64,000 nucleotides of DNA from Gordionus sp. m RMFG-2023. Lineage: Eukaryota > Nematomorpha > Gordioida > Chordodea > Parachordodidae. Both the position numbers and the translations under genes were made by a program. Of the stretch, positions 1 to 12,760 are shown piece after piece; the stretch's first letter is position 1, and each line of letters starts with the position of its first letter. Below the pieces are notes generated by a model. That model saw only the letters and a list, made by a program, of their open reading frames with translations, did not search any database and was not told the origin of the DNA. The stretch lies in assembly GCF_954871325.1 (NCBI RefSeq), contig NC_088779.1, positions 19,222,846-19,286,845 of the forward strand, given 5' to 3'.

Positions 1-2083
1 ACTAAAAATACATTTAAAAAAAATTATAATAATCATAATTATAAGGACTTTACAATAATCAACTTTTATAAATCTAATAATAAAAAGTTAACGCGATTAA
101 ACTAAAACATAAAATTACAAAAATAAAAATGACTCACCAAATGGAATACATAATGACTATACCAAAAATCAAATTTTACAAATCAAAATCCCAATGACAG
201 TTATTAGAAGTTTTATTTAGCAATTATACTAGAACAGGGTTGCCAGTTCAAAATCTGCTGGAGATGATAATGAGGCATGGGCTGGGTGATAAGATGGTTA
301 TAATTTGAATCCATTGTTTATTCTAATAGTTATTACTTTATTGTACTTTACAATCTCACATTTTATTCCATATATTGCCTCCTAAGGTGTTTTTAGCATT
401 TATTTCAAATACATGTTTCAAATGTGATTAATTTTATTATATTTTTCCAAATCAGGAATATTTTATTAGAGTTTTAATTTGCATTTTTTGTAAAATAAAT
501 CCATTGATCAATTCAACTTTTAAGATATAATAAACTAAGCATGTTAAGGAAAAAATCACGGGGCTCTCCCGCCTGACATGGGGAGACCTTGCAATTGTAA
601 CACTACTACATATCTGTTAACATTTTTTGTATCTCTTTTTTTGAGGAAAAGCCTCTATTTTATCTATAGTAAAGTTCCACATATTTTTTAAATATTTGTT
701 TTGGTTTTAATACGTAATAAAATTATTTTACATTTTTTTCAAACTTGACTGGAAAAAGAATTAGCGGATTCGGACCTGGAAAATAAATCCTAAATATTTT
801 ATTGGCCACCGTCCAACCTACGAAAAAGGCCCAATGCAGGGCTCTAATTTGCAACAGCTTATTATTTTTTTGCATTAAACAATAACTTTATTTTACATTA
901 AGGGTAAGATAACAGGAAACGCAGCTACATCACCGATAGTCAAGAGTGGTATAGATGAAGATCCAGTTGCTACTTTGATAACTTCTGACAAATAATTTCT
1001 AACCTTTTTTGCCTTAAAATGATGCATCATTTTTTTTGAATTTATATTTTTCAGAACTAAACTTTAATTACGGTATTTTAGTCTTTATTAAATTTAATCG
1101 TTACACGAATAAAAACAATGTTGGTCTCGATCGTAATAAAATAATTAGTTATATATAAATTTATTCGCTAATAAATTTTATGTTTAAAGCAAATGTATTT
1201 ATTTTTCGAATTTTTGGTTTTCATTGACAAAGTGACCAATTATATTTAACGATTATTTATAACATTGTGCTCATTTATTTGTTTAACGCGTTTTATTTAT
1301 TTATTTTCATTCTATAAAGGAAATTTTAATTACAATATTCAATCATATTTTTATTTATCTATATTATGATTCCAGATAACTTTAAAGTATTTATTTATAA
1401 ATATAGGTAAATATTCAATATATTAATATGTTATAATCAGCTAATAAAATAAAAATTTTAATTAACTAATTATTTTTAGATTGAGATCTATAAATAATAA
1501 ACGATCTGTTAAATGTTTCTATCCTTTTACACCACTTATCTCCTTAATATAATTTGTTTCAATTGAATAAAATCTATTTGATTTATCTTCTAATAATTAT
1601 TCAAAAAGAAAAATCTAGATAATGGATTCATAAAGATTATAATTTAAATAAAACTACCAATATCAATAAATAGGGATTCTTATTGTGCTCTAATTTTTGC
1701 TTGCTTTTTCATGAAGGTCTGGCAACCCATTGAGTACGGGATATATAGGTTAGGCATAAAAATAATAATTTTCAATTCTATTCATTACCAATTCCAATCA
1801 TATTTATTAAAAGTCTTTAGAGCGTTTTAATATTGGAACATCAGGGCAATATTTCAAAATCTTAATTGTATTGTAATAAACACAGGCTTAACAAATTTGT
1901 TGGCCAGGATTCAAATTTCGACTTCTGCTCATCATTGAAAAAGGGTATAAAAACGGAAATCATATAATAGAATGGGTTAAACTAATAAAAATATAGATTT
2001 AAATCACTCCGATTTCTTAAAAGAAATTTAAGATTTAATATTTTTAAATATATATAAACATTACTTGTTAAATAAAAATTTTA
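1..2083. other. AT-rich stretch, no gene recognised
   Basis: No open reading frame of convincing composition and no family motif was seen in either strand. A GGGTTGCCAG motif near 238 faces its reverse complement near 1719-1728, which could be the ends of a decayed element, but I found no flanking duplication. A stretch near 550-590 and another near 770-840 are less AT-rich than the surroundings, without a recognisable identity. Confidence 0.4.
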
Positions 2084-2091
2084 CTTAAACG

Positions 2092-3169
2092 CAGAGTTGT
2101 TAACGCTCCTTTTTAAACATAGCTAGCTCCCGCTCCTACCTTCACAAAATGAGGTAGCTCACGCTCCCGATACTACATTTTTAGGAGCTATCTCCCGCTC
2201 CAAGTAATAAAGTGCCACGCCATAACCGCTCCTTTGATTTTTATTTTTTTAGAAGGTATGCGAAACAAAATCATATTTTTTTTATCAGAAAGCTTTATTT
2301 ATATAATATTATATATAAATATTTATAACCTTTTATTAGCTTTTAATAGTAATAAATTTTCTAAATTAGAATCTAACGAGCATCCACGCCTCTCCCCTAA
2401 GACCTCTTGCAATACTAAATAGGCGCTCCACAGGAGCACTAGAGAGAAGCGGGATATTGTATTTTATAAAGATATTTAATTCAGGGAATTTATCATAAAT
2501 AGTAATTTTGGTATCATTATTTAAAAAATATTTGTCCAATATACTATCTTCCTGATGATTAATTTCATGGAATCCAAAAAAATCTTTCAAATCATTTTGT
2601 ATTTAAAAGAAAGATTTTTTACTTTTAGATGCTTTTTTTAGATTGAAGCTACACACTTTTGAAAATTAAATAGTTTTATTTAAACACAAAAGGCATTTTG
2701 CCCTTAAATTTGGATCAACATCTTTTAGAAGTTTAAAATATTTTTTGAATTATGGAAATGGAAATTCGATTTCTTCGTCTATGATCTCTAAATCCATAAT
2801 ATCTAAAACTATTTTTTATTATATAACTATAAAATGAATATTAATATGACTTACAGATTTTCCAAAAAATTTTCAATATAAAAAGGAAAAACTTGATGTT
2901 TAATATTTAAAATGATTAGATGAAAAACCAATATAAAACTCGGCTATACATTTAATAATGGATAAATTTAAATAAAATAAAATTTCATTTTTATTGAATT
3001 TTAAGTAACAAATATTATTTATATTTAAAAAATAATATATTATAAATTTAAAAGAGCGGTGGAGCGGCGCTTTTCTACTCCAGCCCTAAAAGGATCTAGC
3101 TCCTGCTTCTCAATTTTAAAAAGGAGGGCGCTCCAAGTGTTTGAAAATGAGCGCCGCTCCTTAACTCTG
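2092..3169 (-). mobile_element. Decayed hAT transposon with GC-rich hexamer-like ends
   Basis: The ends read CAGAGTTGTTAACGCTCC on the left and, inverted, CAGAGTTAAGGAGCGG on the right. They are flanked by an imperfect 8-bp duplication, CTTAAACG at 2084-2091 and CTTAAATG at 3170-3177 (7 of 8 identical). On the minus strand, 2590-2366 encodes a 74-residue piece with the motif SSAPVERLFSIARG, the hallmark of the C-terminal dimerisation region of hAT transposases. The rest of the transposase is not readable, so this is a deleted, inactive copy. Near both ends, short GAGC/GCTC-rich motifs are repeated several times in both orientations (2100-2230 and 3055-3165), as expected of subterminal transposase-binding repeats. 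Confidence 0.85.
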
Positions 3170-3250
3170 CTTAAATGATTTAATTTACACTTTAAGCACA
3201 ATGTATTTAAAAGTGGGTGAGAAATATAGTGTAATTATATTACTAAAAAG

Positions 3251-4953
3251 TAGGCCTATTCAAAAACGAATTCAAATCGAATAGTGCATTATTCATATAA
3301 TTTACTATTTGAATTCGTACGAATAATAAAATCTAATATTTGTATTCGATTCGAATTAATTTTTTTAATAAAATAAATCATACTCAAATATATTGACAAA
3401 TTTTTTTATTACAAATTTGCCTTTAAACAGAAAAAATTATAATAATATGTAATCAATAATCTGATAATAAATAATTATAATCAAATTATAAACAAAATTA
3501 AAATGTATATTATTAATTTAATTTATAATTTAAGCCAATTTTTAAGGCAGAGTTTATCTTTTCTTTTCTTCCATATGACATGCCGTTTTTTGACAATAAA
3601 TTAGTTCCAACTGAGAAAAGCCTTTCACAAGCAGTTGATGTTCCTTGTAGTGATAGATAATCCCTTGCTCGAGAGCATGGGGATCCGATATGCATTTGCC
3701 TTTCACCACATACGAATCATTCTAATAATGTTTCTTAGTTTTAGAATTGAAGGATCTAACATTTTTAAAATTTCTTTGGATATTAAATTAATTACATGGG
3801 CAAAGCATCGGATGTGCCCTATTTTTATTATCAATAAATGTTTTATTATTAGTTGCATTATCTAAAGTTATATATAAATTTTTATTCTCTAAATTATAAT
3901 TTTTAATTATTTTAACAAAGGCTTTAAATATATTTTCACCTGAATTTATTTCATTTATTGGACTGACATCCAAAATTATGTTATTTATTTTAAAATTATC
4001 ATCAATAAAATGGGCTGTTAGCCCTAAAAAAGGAACCTGTGTTTCTAGTCCAAATGTCAGATGAAAAATTAATCTGACTTTTATTTTTATATATTTTTCC
4101 TTTACCAACTGTTCTTTTTCTGCAAATATATTATACATGTGCAATTTAAGAGTATTGGAGCATATTGATTTTACAGAACAATCAAGATCACTTATAAAAT
4201 TTTTAAAGTCATTTGAATTAATAATTTTAAAAGGTATATTATTATTATTTATCAATAATTTTAATAAATTATCCTTAAAATTATTTTTTTTTGAAGAATT
4301 TGGTGTAGACTTTAAAAAAATGTCAATTTTATTATTTTTTCTACTAAGGTGTGAATGAAACCTATTATAATGATTAATAAGAGGAGATGTTGTTTTGCCT
4401 TTACATTTTATAATACTCTTGCAATGATTGCAAGCAGCCTTTTCACCGTCTTTAAGGATTTGATAATGATCCCATATGATTGCTCTCTTTGTGAGGAAAT
4501 TTTCTCATCTTCAACATCAAGCATAATTTCATCAGAAGCATTCTCCTCTAACATAATTAGGCTAGCTAACAATAATTATTCTAGAGATGTAATATATTTT
4601 TATATACCTCTGGTTTATGTAATTTTTAATAATTTATTATGAGATTCAAAAAATAAACTTTTCGTGAGATTCAAAAAATGTGGCAAATAAAAATTTAAAT
4701 TTTCACTAGTTGAATTTGTGCTAGAATTTTTATAAACACATACACCTGTCAGATTGGCAGGTCAATAAATAGAAATGACAAATGTTAGATTTATTAAACA
4801 ATTTATTAAATATTACGAATAATTCGTTTTATTCGAATCGAATAAATGATTATTCGTATTCAGATAAAACAAATAATTTATTATTCGTATTCGTAATTAT
4901 TCGATTAGATTCTAATTATTCGAATCAAATCGAATTATTTTTGAATAGGCCTA
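3251..4953 (-). mobile_element. hAT transposon with BED finger, decayed
   Basis: The element has terminal inverted repeats of about 33 bp starting TAGGCCTATTCAAAAA and a perfect 8-bp target duplication CTAAAAAG (3243-3250 and 4954-4961). The minus strand carries, in N- to C-terminal order: a BED-type zinc finger around 4450-4350 (CNHC followed by an H-x5-H pair), the RNase H-like hAT core at 4255-3788 with the conserved LDNATNN motif, and the dimerisation region at 3695-3513 (STACERLFSVG). These pieces lie in different frames, so the transposase is broken by several frame changes, but nearly the full length is present at 1.7 kb. Because all parts remain in order, this is an autonomous-type copy that died relatively recently. 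ATTCGAAT-type subterminal motifs recur at both ends. Confidence 0.92.
3513..4255 (-). pseudogene. hAT transposase core and dimerisation region (broken)
   Basis: This is the transposase remnant of the element at 3251-4953. The 155-residue upper part (4255-3788) matches the hAT catalytic core: it contains GLTAHFID-type strands and LDNATNN around an expected catalytic aspartate. The lower 60-residue part (3695-3513) has TSTACERLFSVGTNLLS, the helix pair used for transposase dimerisation. The two parts are separated by a frame change and by missing sequence. No ATG-led complete frame exists. Function in a living element would be cut-and-paste transposition; this copy cannot make an intact enzyme. 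Confidence 0.85.
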
Positions 4954-4982
4954 CTAAAAAGTAAGTTGAAAATGATAATAAT

Positions 4983-5205
4983 TGTTATATTTTAATATCT
5001 TATATATTTTAAAGGTTATGTTATATATTTTAAAGGTTACGTTATTTATATATTATATTATAACTTTCCTACATTTAATATTATATTATGGAGGTCAATA
5101 TAATTGCATAATATTAGGAGTTAAATTACATTATTATAAAACACTATATATAAAACAGAATTTAAAAAAAATATTACCGATTGTTTTGACTATAAAAAAT
5201 GACGA
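4983..5205 (+). repeat. LTR-like block, copy 1
   Basis: The sequence from TGTTATATTTTAATATC through the GGAGGTCAATATAATTGCA region and the CCGATTGTTTTGACTATAAA region is repeated at 8285-8490. Part of it recurs at 11829-11965. Copy 1 holds only about the first 220 bp of the longer copy 2. Confidence 0.75.
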
Positions 5206-8200
5206 AGAGTTAAGAAAAAAAGTTGCGCGGTCTTCTTGTCAAGTTAAATATTATATAATTTTAATTTTTCTTTTCTATTTATAAAAAAAATATAGATTTA
5301 GAAATTATGGACAAAATAATATTACAGGAATATAAAAAAGACGATTGTTCCATTGACGATTTCATTGACTATATAAAATACATACTGAATGTTAAAAATA
5401 TTCCTCAAACTGACCCCACTTTGTGAAAAATTATTTATAGCTTATGGAGGAATAAATATTATAACTGATATAAAAAAATTACTCTTTCCAAGAAAAATTG
5501 ATGATGTAGTATAGGCAGATATATACAAAATTGTAAAACAACTTTATAAAGATGAAAGAACTGTTCTGGCATCTAGAATTGATTTCATTAGATTAAGTCG
5601 CGGGCCTACCGAATCTGTTTTGAGTTATTTAAAAACTATAAAGGAGCTAGCCCGAAGATACGATTTTGAAGATAATGTCGAACTAAGAATTCGCGATCAA
5701 TTAATCGCCGGACTAAAGATGTCACAACTAGATAAAGAACTATGTTTAAGATACCCAGATATTCAAGACGAAGACCAACCGTTAAGCTTAAACAAAGTTA
5801 TTGAAATGGTTTTAGCGATTAAATAATACTAATAAAATGGTTTATAAAATCAAAGAGACGATGACGAATAAACATAATATTAATAATAAACGATTAAATC
5901 AAAATGATAAAAATAATCGACAGTATAATGATAATCGACACTATCAAAAATAAAAATAAAACATACGTAAAAAGAGAACCAATGCAAGGTCATAATAACT
6001 ACCACACAAATAATAATAATATAAGAAAACCTTGCTATTTTTGTAATCGTTTTCATGTTATTAGAAATTGTCCAGCATAAGGAAAAACGTGCAACAAATG
6101 TAAGAAATCAAACCACTTTGCCGTATGTTGTAAAACTAGAGGAAAAGTTTACGGTACAAATTACAATAATAATGACGATTCAGATTTCTCAATAAGAAAA
6201 ATCTAGACAGCACCCAACAATTACGGTATTAATAAACAATCACGAAATTAAAATGGAATATATACAGGTTCAGCAGTAACCATTATTAATGCAACAATAT
6301 GGAATAAAATTGGGAGGCCAAAACTTAGAATGGCTAGAGCTCCAACTACATATGGAAATAATAGAATAAAAATTATGGGCGAAGCTTATGTAAAAGTGCA
6401 ATTAGATGATAAAATAAAATGGCTTCCGTTATTAGTTATAAAAACAAATGATGCAGCACTATTTGGATTTCCTTGGACTATAGAATTTGATTTATAGTTG
6501 CCAACAAATGTAAAAATCAATATGATCAACAATATATATAATGACAATGGTAACGTGAATTTGACAAACTATATAAAGAATTCGCTACGGTGTTTGATAA
6601 TAAATTAGGATTAAAAAAAAATGTCGAACCAGTAAAACTACAATTGGAAGAAAATAAAACCAATTGCACTGCCAGCTAGAAGAGTACCGTTGCCTTTAAA
6701 AGTAGAAATTGAAAATGACTGAAACGTTTGGAAGAAAATAATAAATAAAGAAAATAGATCTATCAACAACAAGAGTAACCTAGAGTACTCCAATGGTAGT
6801 GGTACGTAAAACTTCAGGTGAACTACGATTATGTGGTGATCTCAAAGTAACATTGAATAAATTTTTACTAAAAGACTATCACATTTTCATACGTTTGAAG
6901 AATTAATCGCAAAGATCGCTAATGAAAATAAACATACAACATTAAATCTCAAAGACGCACAAATGAGCATTGACGAAGAATCGCAAGAATTATTAACAAT
7001 GGCAACACCAAATGATTACCTTTTGGTATAGCTACAGCACCAATAATACTTCAACGATATATGGACGATTTACTGAGATTGTAAAGATATAGCAGTTTAT
7101 TTAAATGATGTTATAATCACAGGAAAAAATGATACTGAACATATAGAGAATATAAAATAAGTCCTCAAAAAATTACAAAATGCAGGATTAAAAGTCAAAA
7201 CAAGCAAAATAAATTTTATGAAAGAAAAAGTATCATATTTAGGATACATAATTAATCAAAATGGAATACAACCAGATAAAAATAAAATAATAGCAATAAA
7301 AAAATATCCAACTCCAAAAGATAGACATGACATAAAATCAATTTTAGGTATATTAAACTATTATACACGGTTCATATCAACCTTATATGGAATCATACCC
7401 GAATTACATAATAAAACTAGTAAAAATGTTTTGGACTAAAAAAGATGATATAATTATTTGAAAAAGCAAAAGGAATAGTAACAGAACAAAATACTATACA
7501 GTTTTATAAATTGGACCTCGAGTTAATATTAAAAGCAGATGCATCTAACCAAGGATTTGGAGCTGTACTCATACAAAAATATGATAATGGTAACGAATTC
7601 CCAATAGCTCACCTTGAGAACTTTATACAAGATGCTGAAAAGAATTATTCAACAATCGACAAAGAGGCCAAAGCCATAATAAACGGCGTAGAAAAATTTC
7701 ATAACTATTTGTATGGACGAAAATTTAAAATACGAACGGACCACAAACCTTTAATAAAAATATATGGTGATAACAGAGATTTAAGCTCATTAACAAACCA
7801 AAGATTATTACGTTGGGCTTATAAATTATCAGCATATGATTATGATATAATATACAAAAATGAATGGCGCTAATAATATAATTGCAGATGTTTATCGCGA
7901 AACCAAATAGAGAAAAATAATGATAGAATAACGAGCGAAAAACTAGTAAACAGCCGTAGTGGATGTCAAAAACAATGCAGAGATATACCAAGAGTTGCCA
8001 TATACCAGGGGAATCTGCCATCACAATCCTGGAAAAGGGAAGAAGAAAAACATACCAATCAACTACTAATAAGGGAAGAACCAGTTGAAATCAAATCAAT
8101 AATAACAAATAACAATATAAAGTTAGGAGAAGCTAAAACAGTAGAAACAATTAAACCAAGTCAAGAAGGAATGCAACACGATATCCAACTAGGGAACGAA

Positions 8201-8284
8201 TGCTAACAAAAAGATTAATAGATGAACTTGAACTTGGTAAATAAAATATTAATAGACGATCTTAACTTGGTGGGAAAGAAGATT

Positions 8285-8665
8285 TGTTATATTTTAATAT
8301 CTTATATATTTTAAAGGTTACGTTATTTGTATATTTTATTATTATAACTTTCCTACATTTAATATTATATTATGGAGGTCAATATAATTGCATAATATTA
8401 GAAGTTAAATTACATAATTATAAATCTATATATAGAACAGAATTTAAAATAAATATTACCGATTGTTTTGACTATAAAAATAATCATTACATTATAATAA
8501 ATATATTAAATTTCTGAGAATTTGATTAATTTTTTGTCCCATGGGAATAAAAGCATAAAAATTTTGTATTTCGAGAAATAGTTTTACTGTTAAATATCTA
8601 TTTTCGAGATGTGTAGTCAAACTTAAATATTCAAAGTTGCTAAAAAATAATATTTATTTCTTGCG
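8285..8665 (+). repeat. LTR-like block, copy 2
   Basis: This is the longest of the three related blocks. Its first 200 bp match copy 1 (4983-5205). From about 8350 to 8665 it also matches copy 3 (11829-12147), including the GAGAATTTGATTAATTTTTT stretch and the TTATTTCTTGCGTAATTAT end. It marks the junction between elements A and B. Confidence 0.8.
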
Positions 8666-11560
8666 TAATTATTGTAGTGGAATGTGATAAGATTCCCCTG
8701 CTAGGACGTATGTGGTTACACGCCTTCAATAACATACTAAAATCGTTCGTTGTGGGTAACATAGATGATGATCTTGAAAAGGTTATATCGGTAATGAAAA
8801 AAGACCTCTCATCAACACGCTACCATAAACCTAATATTATAAGTGAAAATTCACTTGAAGTTCGATGCCGTGCCTAAAATCATACCTCCAAAGAGAGTTC
8901 CTTATGCCAGGGTTGATGCGATGACTCATGAATTGGACGGCTGGTTAAAGGACAACATCATAGAGCCAGTATCTCAAGTCAGATGGGCAAGTCCATTAAC
9001 TCCTGTTTTCAAAGGTGACGGCACTATGAGGTTGTGTGCTGATTTTAAAGACACCATAAACCCTGTTCTGGAGGACTTCAAATACCCGCTACCGCGTATT
9101 AAGAATCTGATCGCAAAGTTGGCCAAGGGCAGGAAATTCACTAAAATAGATTTCAAGCATGCCTTTCTGCAGATTCCCATACACGAAGATTCCAGGGATC
9201 TACTCACGATATCAACACACAAGGGGTACTTCCGCTTCACCAAGCTACCATTCGGTTTGAACACAGCCACAGCCATCTTCCAACAGATCATGGATCGGAT
9301 ATTCGGCGACATTAAAGATCATTTTTTATATTGACGACTTGTTAATCACTGGTAGTAATGACGAAAAACATATCGAGAACATTAAAAAAGTGTTTGAATT
9401 TGAAAGAACGGATTGACATCTAACTTCTCTAAAAGCTAGTTCATGAAAGACAGGATCAGATTCCTAGGTTATGATATCGACGCTGAGGGCATATACTTGA
9501 ATAATGACAAATTCGAAGCTATTACCGGCATTCCTGAACCAAAATTTAAAGAGGAGCTAGCCACATTTTTAGGAATGGTCCAGTTACTACCGTAAATTTC
9601 TGAACAATTTCGCCAGCTTAGCTGATCCATTATATAAAATAATGAATAAAGAGTAATGGACTTGGGACGAAAGTCACAAAAAAAGTTTTGATGAATTGAA
9701 ACTGCTCATGAGTCAACCACCAACGTTAAGATAGTTTAACCCCAACCTACCTATAGGCATTGCGGCAGATGCGTCCAAGCGAGGACTGGGAGCTGTAATA
9801 TTTCACATAGAAGAAGGCGATAAAGAAAGGCCTATATCTTTTGCCTCGAGGTCATTGTTGAAGGCTGAGATCAACTATACAAACTTAGAGAGAGAAGCAT
9901 TAGCAATAATCTTTACCATAAAGAGGTTCCAAGAATATCTTATTGGAACGAGGTTCACAATAATAACAGATCACAAGCCACTGATTTACATCTTCACCAA
10001 AGGATTGAAAGATAAAATTGCCATGTCAATGAGACTCCAAAAATGAAATATTGCGATGGGGGCTTATGACTACAAGATAATCCACAGGTCCGGCAAGCTC
10101 AACGTGGTACCAGATTGTCTGTCCAGATTTCCTTTGGCTGCTGACAACGAAGAGGTGCACGTGATGGAAGATGACGAGCCATGCAAGCTATGGGACATAC
10201 CGATTAAGTTTGAGAAAGTATCTGCGGTGACTCAGAACAATAACGAGATTATGGACGTCATCAGTCATATAAGAAAAGGTGAAGTTATACAAAACAAAAC
10301 TTACAGGTTCATGGAAAATAAATTGAGCATAATCGTTGACTGCCTTTACAATGATTCAAAAGTGATCATACCATTCAACATGAGAAAACTGATGCTGCAG
10401 GAGTTGCATAGAGGGCATTTGGGGGCTTATAGGACAAAACCTTTTGCCAGAAACTACATCTGGTGGCCTGGAATCAACACCGACATAGATATTGACGTTA
10501 GAAATTGCGAGTCATGCAATGCTTGGGGAGATAATCCAAAAAAAAATACAACATGGTTGGACTGCCGTTAATAAACCTTTTGAAAGAATATATTTAGATT
10601 TCGCAGGGCCGTTTCTGCAAAAATACTGGTTGGTAATGGTCGATGCATACAGCAAGTTCCCCATCATTAATTCAATGATCTTCATAACAGCTGAACAGAC
10701 TGTCATCGAACTGATGAGAACTATAAGCTTGTTCGGGATACCTGAACAAATCGTTACAGATAATGGCACCAACTTTACCAGCAAGTTGTTTGAAAAGTTT
10801 TGCAAAGACCACGGAATTAAGCACACTCGAACGTCAGCATATCACCAGCAATCCAATGGGTTGGTGGAGAGGATGATTAGAACCTTCAAAACACACATGA
10901 AAAGAAGTTGAAAATAAAAAAGTAGACGAGAAGATCGCACTAGAAAGGTTTTTGTTCTACTATCGGAACACACCTAATGCTGCAACGGGTGTTGCACCTA
11001 GCAAGAGATTATTCCTTTATACAACAAGAACTGCCTGGGATTTACTAAAACCAATAAAAATGAGCAACAACTCATTAAAGAAAATCATATCACCTGCAAG
11101 AGCTATAGAGATTGGTGACAAAGTGTGGTACAAAACGTTTAAAGACAACAAATGGCACAAGGGCATGTTCACTGACAAAGAAGGTAATTTGATATTCAAA
11201 ATAGACACGGGGTGTGCTAAAATCAGGAGACATCTGGATCAAATTAAAATGAGATTCTCGAATGATGTTCCTGAAGCCACGATTAAGGACAAGGACTCAC
11301 TAACATAATTTGCAATCGATAGGCAAAATGACGAATATCCTACTGGGTCTATCTACATAAGAGAAAGGAGCAATATGAAAGAATCAATGAATCAGTTATA
11401 AGGAATGCTCGATCGGTCACTCAAACAAATACCAAAACATCTGGAAGATTACATCATGAACGTCAATAGCGTTACTACTCAACTTATCCAAGGAAATCAT
11501 AAGACGAATTTCTTTGGAAGGTGGAATGTTAAATAAAAGAGATTACACCTTTGGGTGAGA
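8666..11560 (+). mobile_element. Broken Ty3-type LTR element B, pol region
   Basis: This is a second Ty3/gypsy-type element of a different lineage from A, clearly less AT-rich and better preserved. Plus-strand parts in order: the end of the protease (GRMWL, 8677-8760), reverse transcriptase (8843-9340, with the KIDFKHAFLQIPI and LPFGLNTA motifs), RNase H (9700-10140), the integrase zinc-binding region and DDE core (10330-10910, with VTDNGTNFTS and HQQSNGLVERM), and a C-terminal tail to about 11310. Gag and the 5' part are absent, so the 5' side is truncated against the LTR-like block at 8285-8665. It is broken by a handful of disruptions and looks younger than A. Confidence 0.85.
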
Positions 11561-11828
11561 ATTTTATATTAACATTTTTTTTATATCATTTTAACGTTAC
11601 ATTTTTTTAAATATCAATTTGTGTTTCACATAATTGGTTATTTTTTTATTGTCATAAAAAGATATAAAAGGAGTTTTTTTTTGGTTTAAAGAGATAATAA
11701 AATGTAATTTATAAAAAACAAAATAAAATTATGATTTATTCCAACAATATATAAGAAAATTCTGTCTAAATCATCATAGTAATAATACATAATAGAGGAT
11801 TCTATACTAATATTTTAATATTAAAATA
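11561..11828. other. Non-coding tail of element B, possible own LTR
   Basis: This AT-rich stretch follows the B pol region. It includes GATATAAAAGGAG around 11660 and an AATAAAA-type signal around 11697, the promoter and polyadenylation arrangement typical of an LTR. It does not match the three LTR-like blocks, so B may have carried a different LTR of which only this copy remains. This is inference. Confidence 0.4.
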
Positions 11829-12147
11829 ACTTTCCTACATTTAATATTATATTATGGAGGTCAATATAATTGCATAATATATAGAAGTTAAATTACATAA
11901 TTATAAAACTATATAGAACAGAATTAAAAATAAATATTACCGATTGTTTTGACTATAAAAATAATCATTACTTACATTATAATAAATTTCTGAGAATTTG
12001 ATTAATTTTTTGTCCCATGGGAATAAAAGCATAAAATTTTTGTATTTCGAGAAATAATTTTGCTGTTAAAAATCTATTTTCGAGATGTGTTGTCAAACTT
12101 AAATATTCAAAGTTGCTAAAAAATAAGAGTTATTTCTTGCGTAATTA
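11829..12147 (+). repeat. LTR-like block, copy 3
   Basis: It matches copy 2 from its ACTTTCCTACATTTAATATT stretch to its TTCTTGCGTAATTAT end, with small indels. Its first ~65 bp are missing. Together with copies 1 and 2 it shows that A and B sit in an LTR - A - LTR - B - LTR mosaic. Confidence 0.75.
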
Positions 12148-12752
12148 TATAAATATAGGTATTAGGTTTTGATTTTCTTAAGAGCATGATTTAGTCACTA
12201 ACCATTGCTGAATTACATTCAGCCTTGATTTCTTATGGTTGAGAAAGTTTGTAAAGATTTTATATTGAACAAACGCTTCATCAGAAAAGTAAAAACAATT
12301 AGAAATTTGTTTGAAATCAATAAAATACACGTGCTGTATTTTAGCAAATATAATAATGTAACTTACATGTTATTTTTCCACTTTCAAGATAATAAATCAA
12401 TGGATATAAGTTATAGCTAGATTTTAGGTCCAATGGAGGCCTGAGTGATCTAGGATTATAAGATTATATCAGTCCAATGGAAGCCTTAATGATCTAGAAT
12501 TTTAAAGACGAAATTTCCGGCATAACATATTAAAAATTCTTTATCATTCAAATTAGATTTTAATGCGTTAAGAAACAATGTCGTAAAGAAATAAATCAAT
12601 GAATTCAATTAAATATTCTATAAAATTACTGGCAAACTTTGTTAAAATTTACAGCTGACCATTGTTTATGTATTATCTATAGTATTGATAGCAATGAGGT
12701 GCCAGGATAAATTTTGTATTTCATTAAATAAAGGCTGAGTTGGAGTACAAAG
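12148..12752. other. No gene recognised
   Basis: An open frame at 12235-12420 lacks any family motif and has the composition of the surrounding DNA. A short near-repeat, TCCAATGGA(A/G)GCCT with GATCTAG(A/G)AT, occurs at 12429-12455 and 12473-12500. Nothing else was seen. Confidence 0.3.
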
Positions 12753-12760
12753 ACTTAGAG

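Larger units (their letters stand above)
4983..8665 (+). mobile_element. Broken Ty3-type LTR element A
   Basis: This is an old, strongly AT-shifted Ty3/gypsy-type element. LTR-like blocks beginning TGTTATATTTTAATATC lie at 4983-5205 and 8285-8665. Between them, on the plus strand and in canonical order, are Gag capsid-type sequence (around 5300-5826), a CCHC zinc knuckle (around 6030-6130), protease to reverse transcriptase (around 6230-7440) and RNase H (around 7500-7880). Integrase was not recognised. It is broken in many places and cannot be functional. The left LTR-like block is shorter than the right one, and no flanking duplication could be fixed, so the outer limits are approximate. 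Confidence 0.8.

Noticed and set aside
236-1728. GGGTTGCCAG at 238 and its inverse at about 1719 as ends of a transposon
   Set aside because: No matching target duplication and little further end similarity; could be chance or a very old element.
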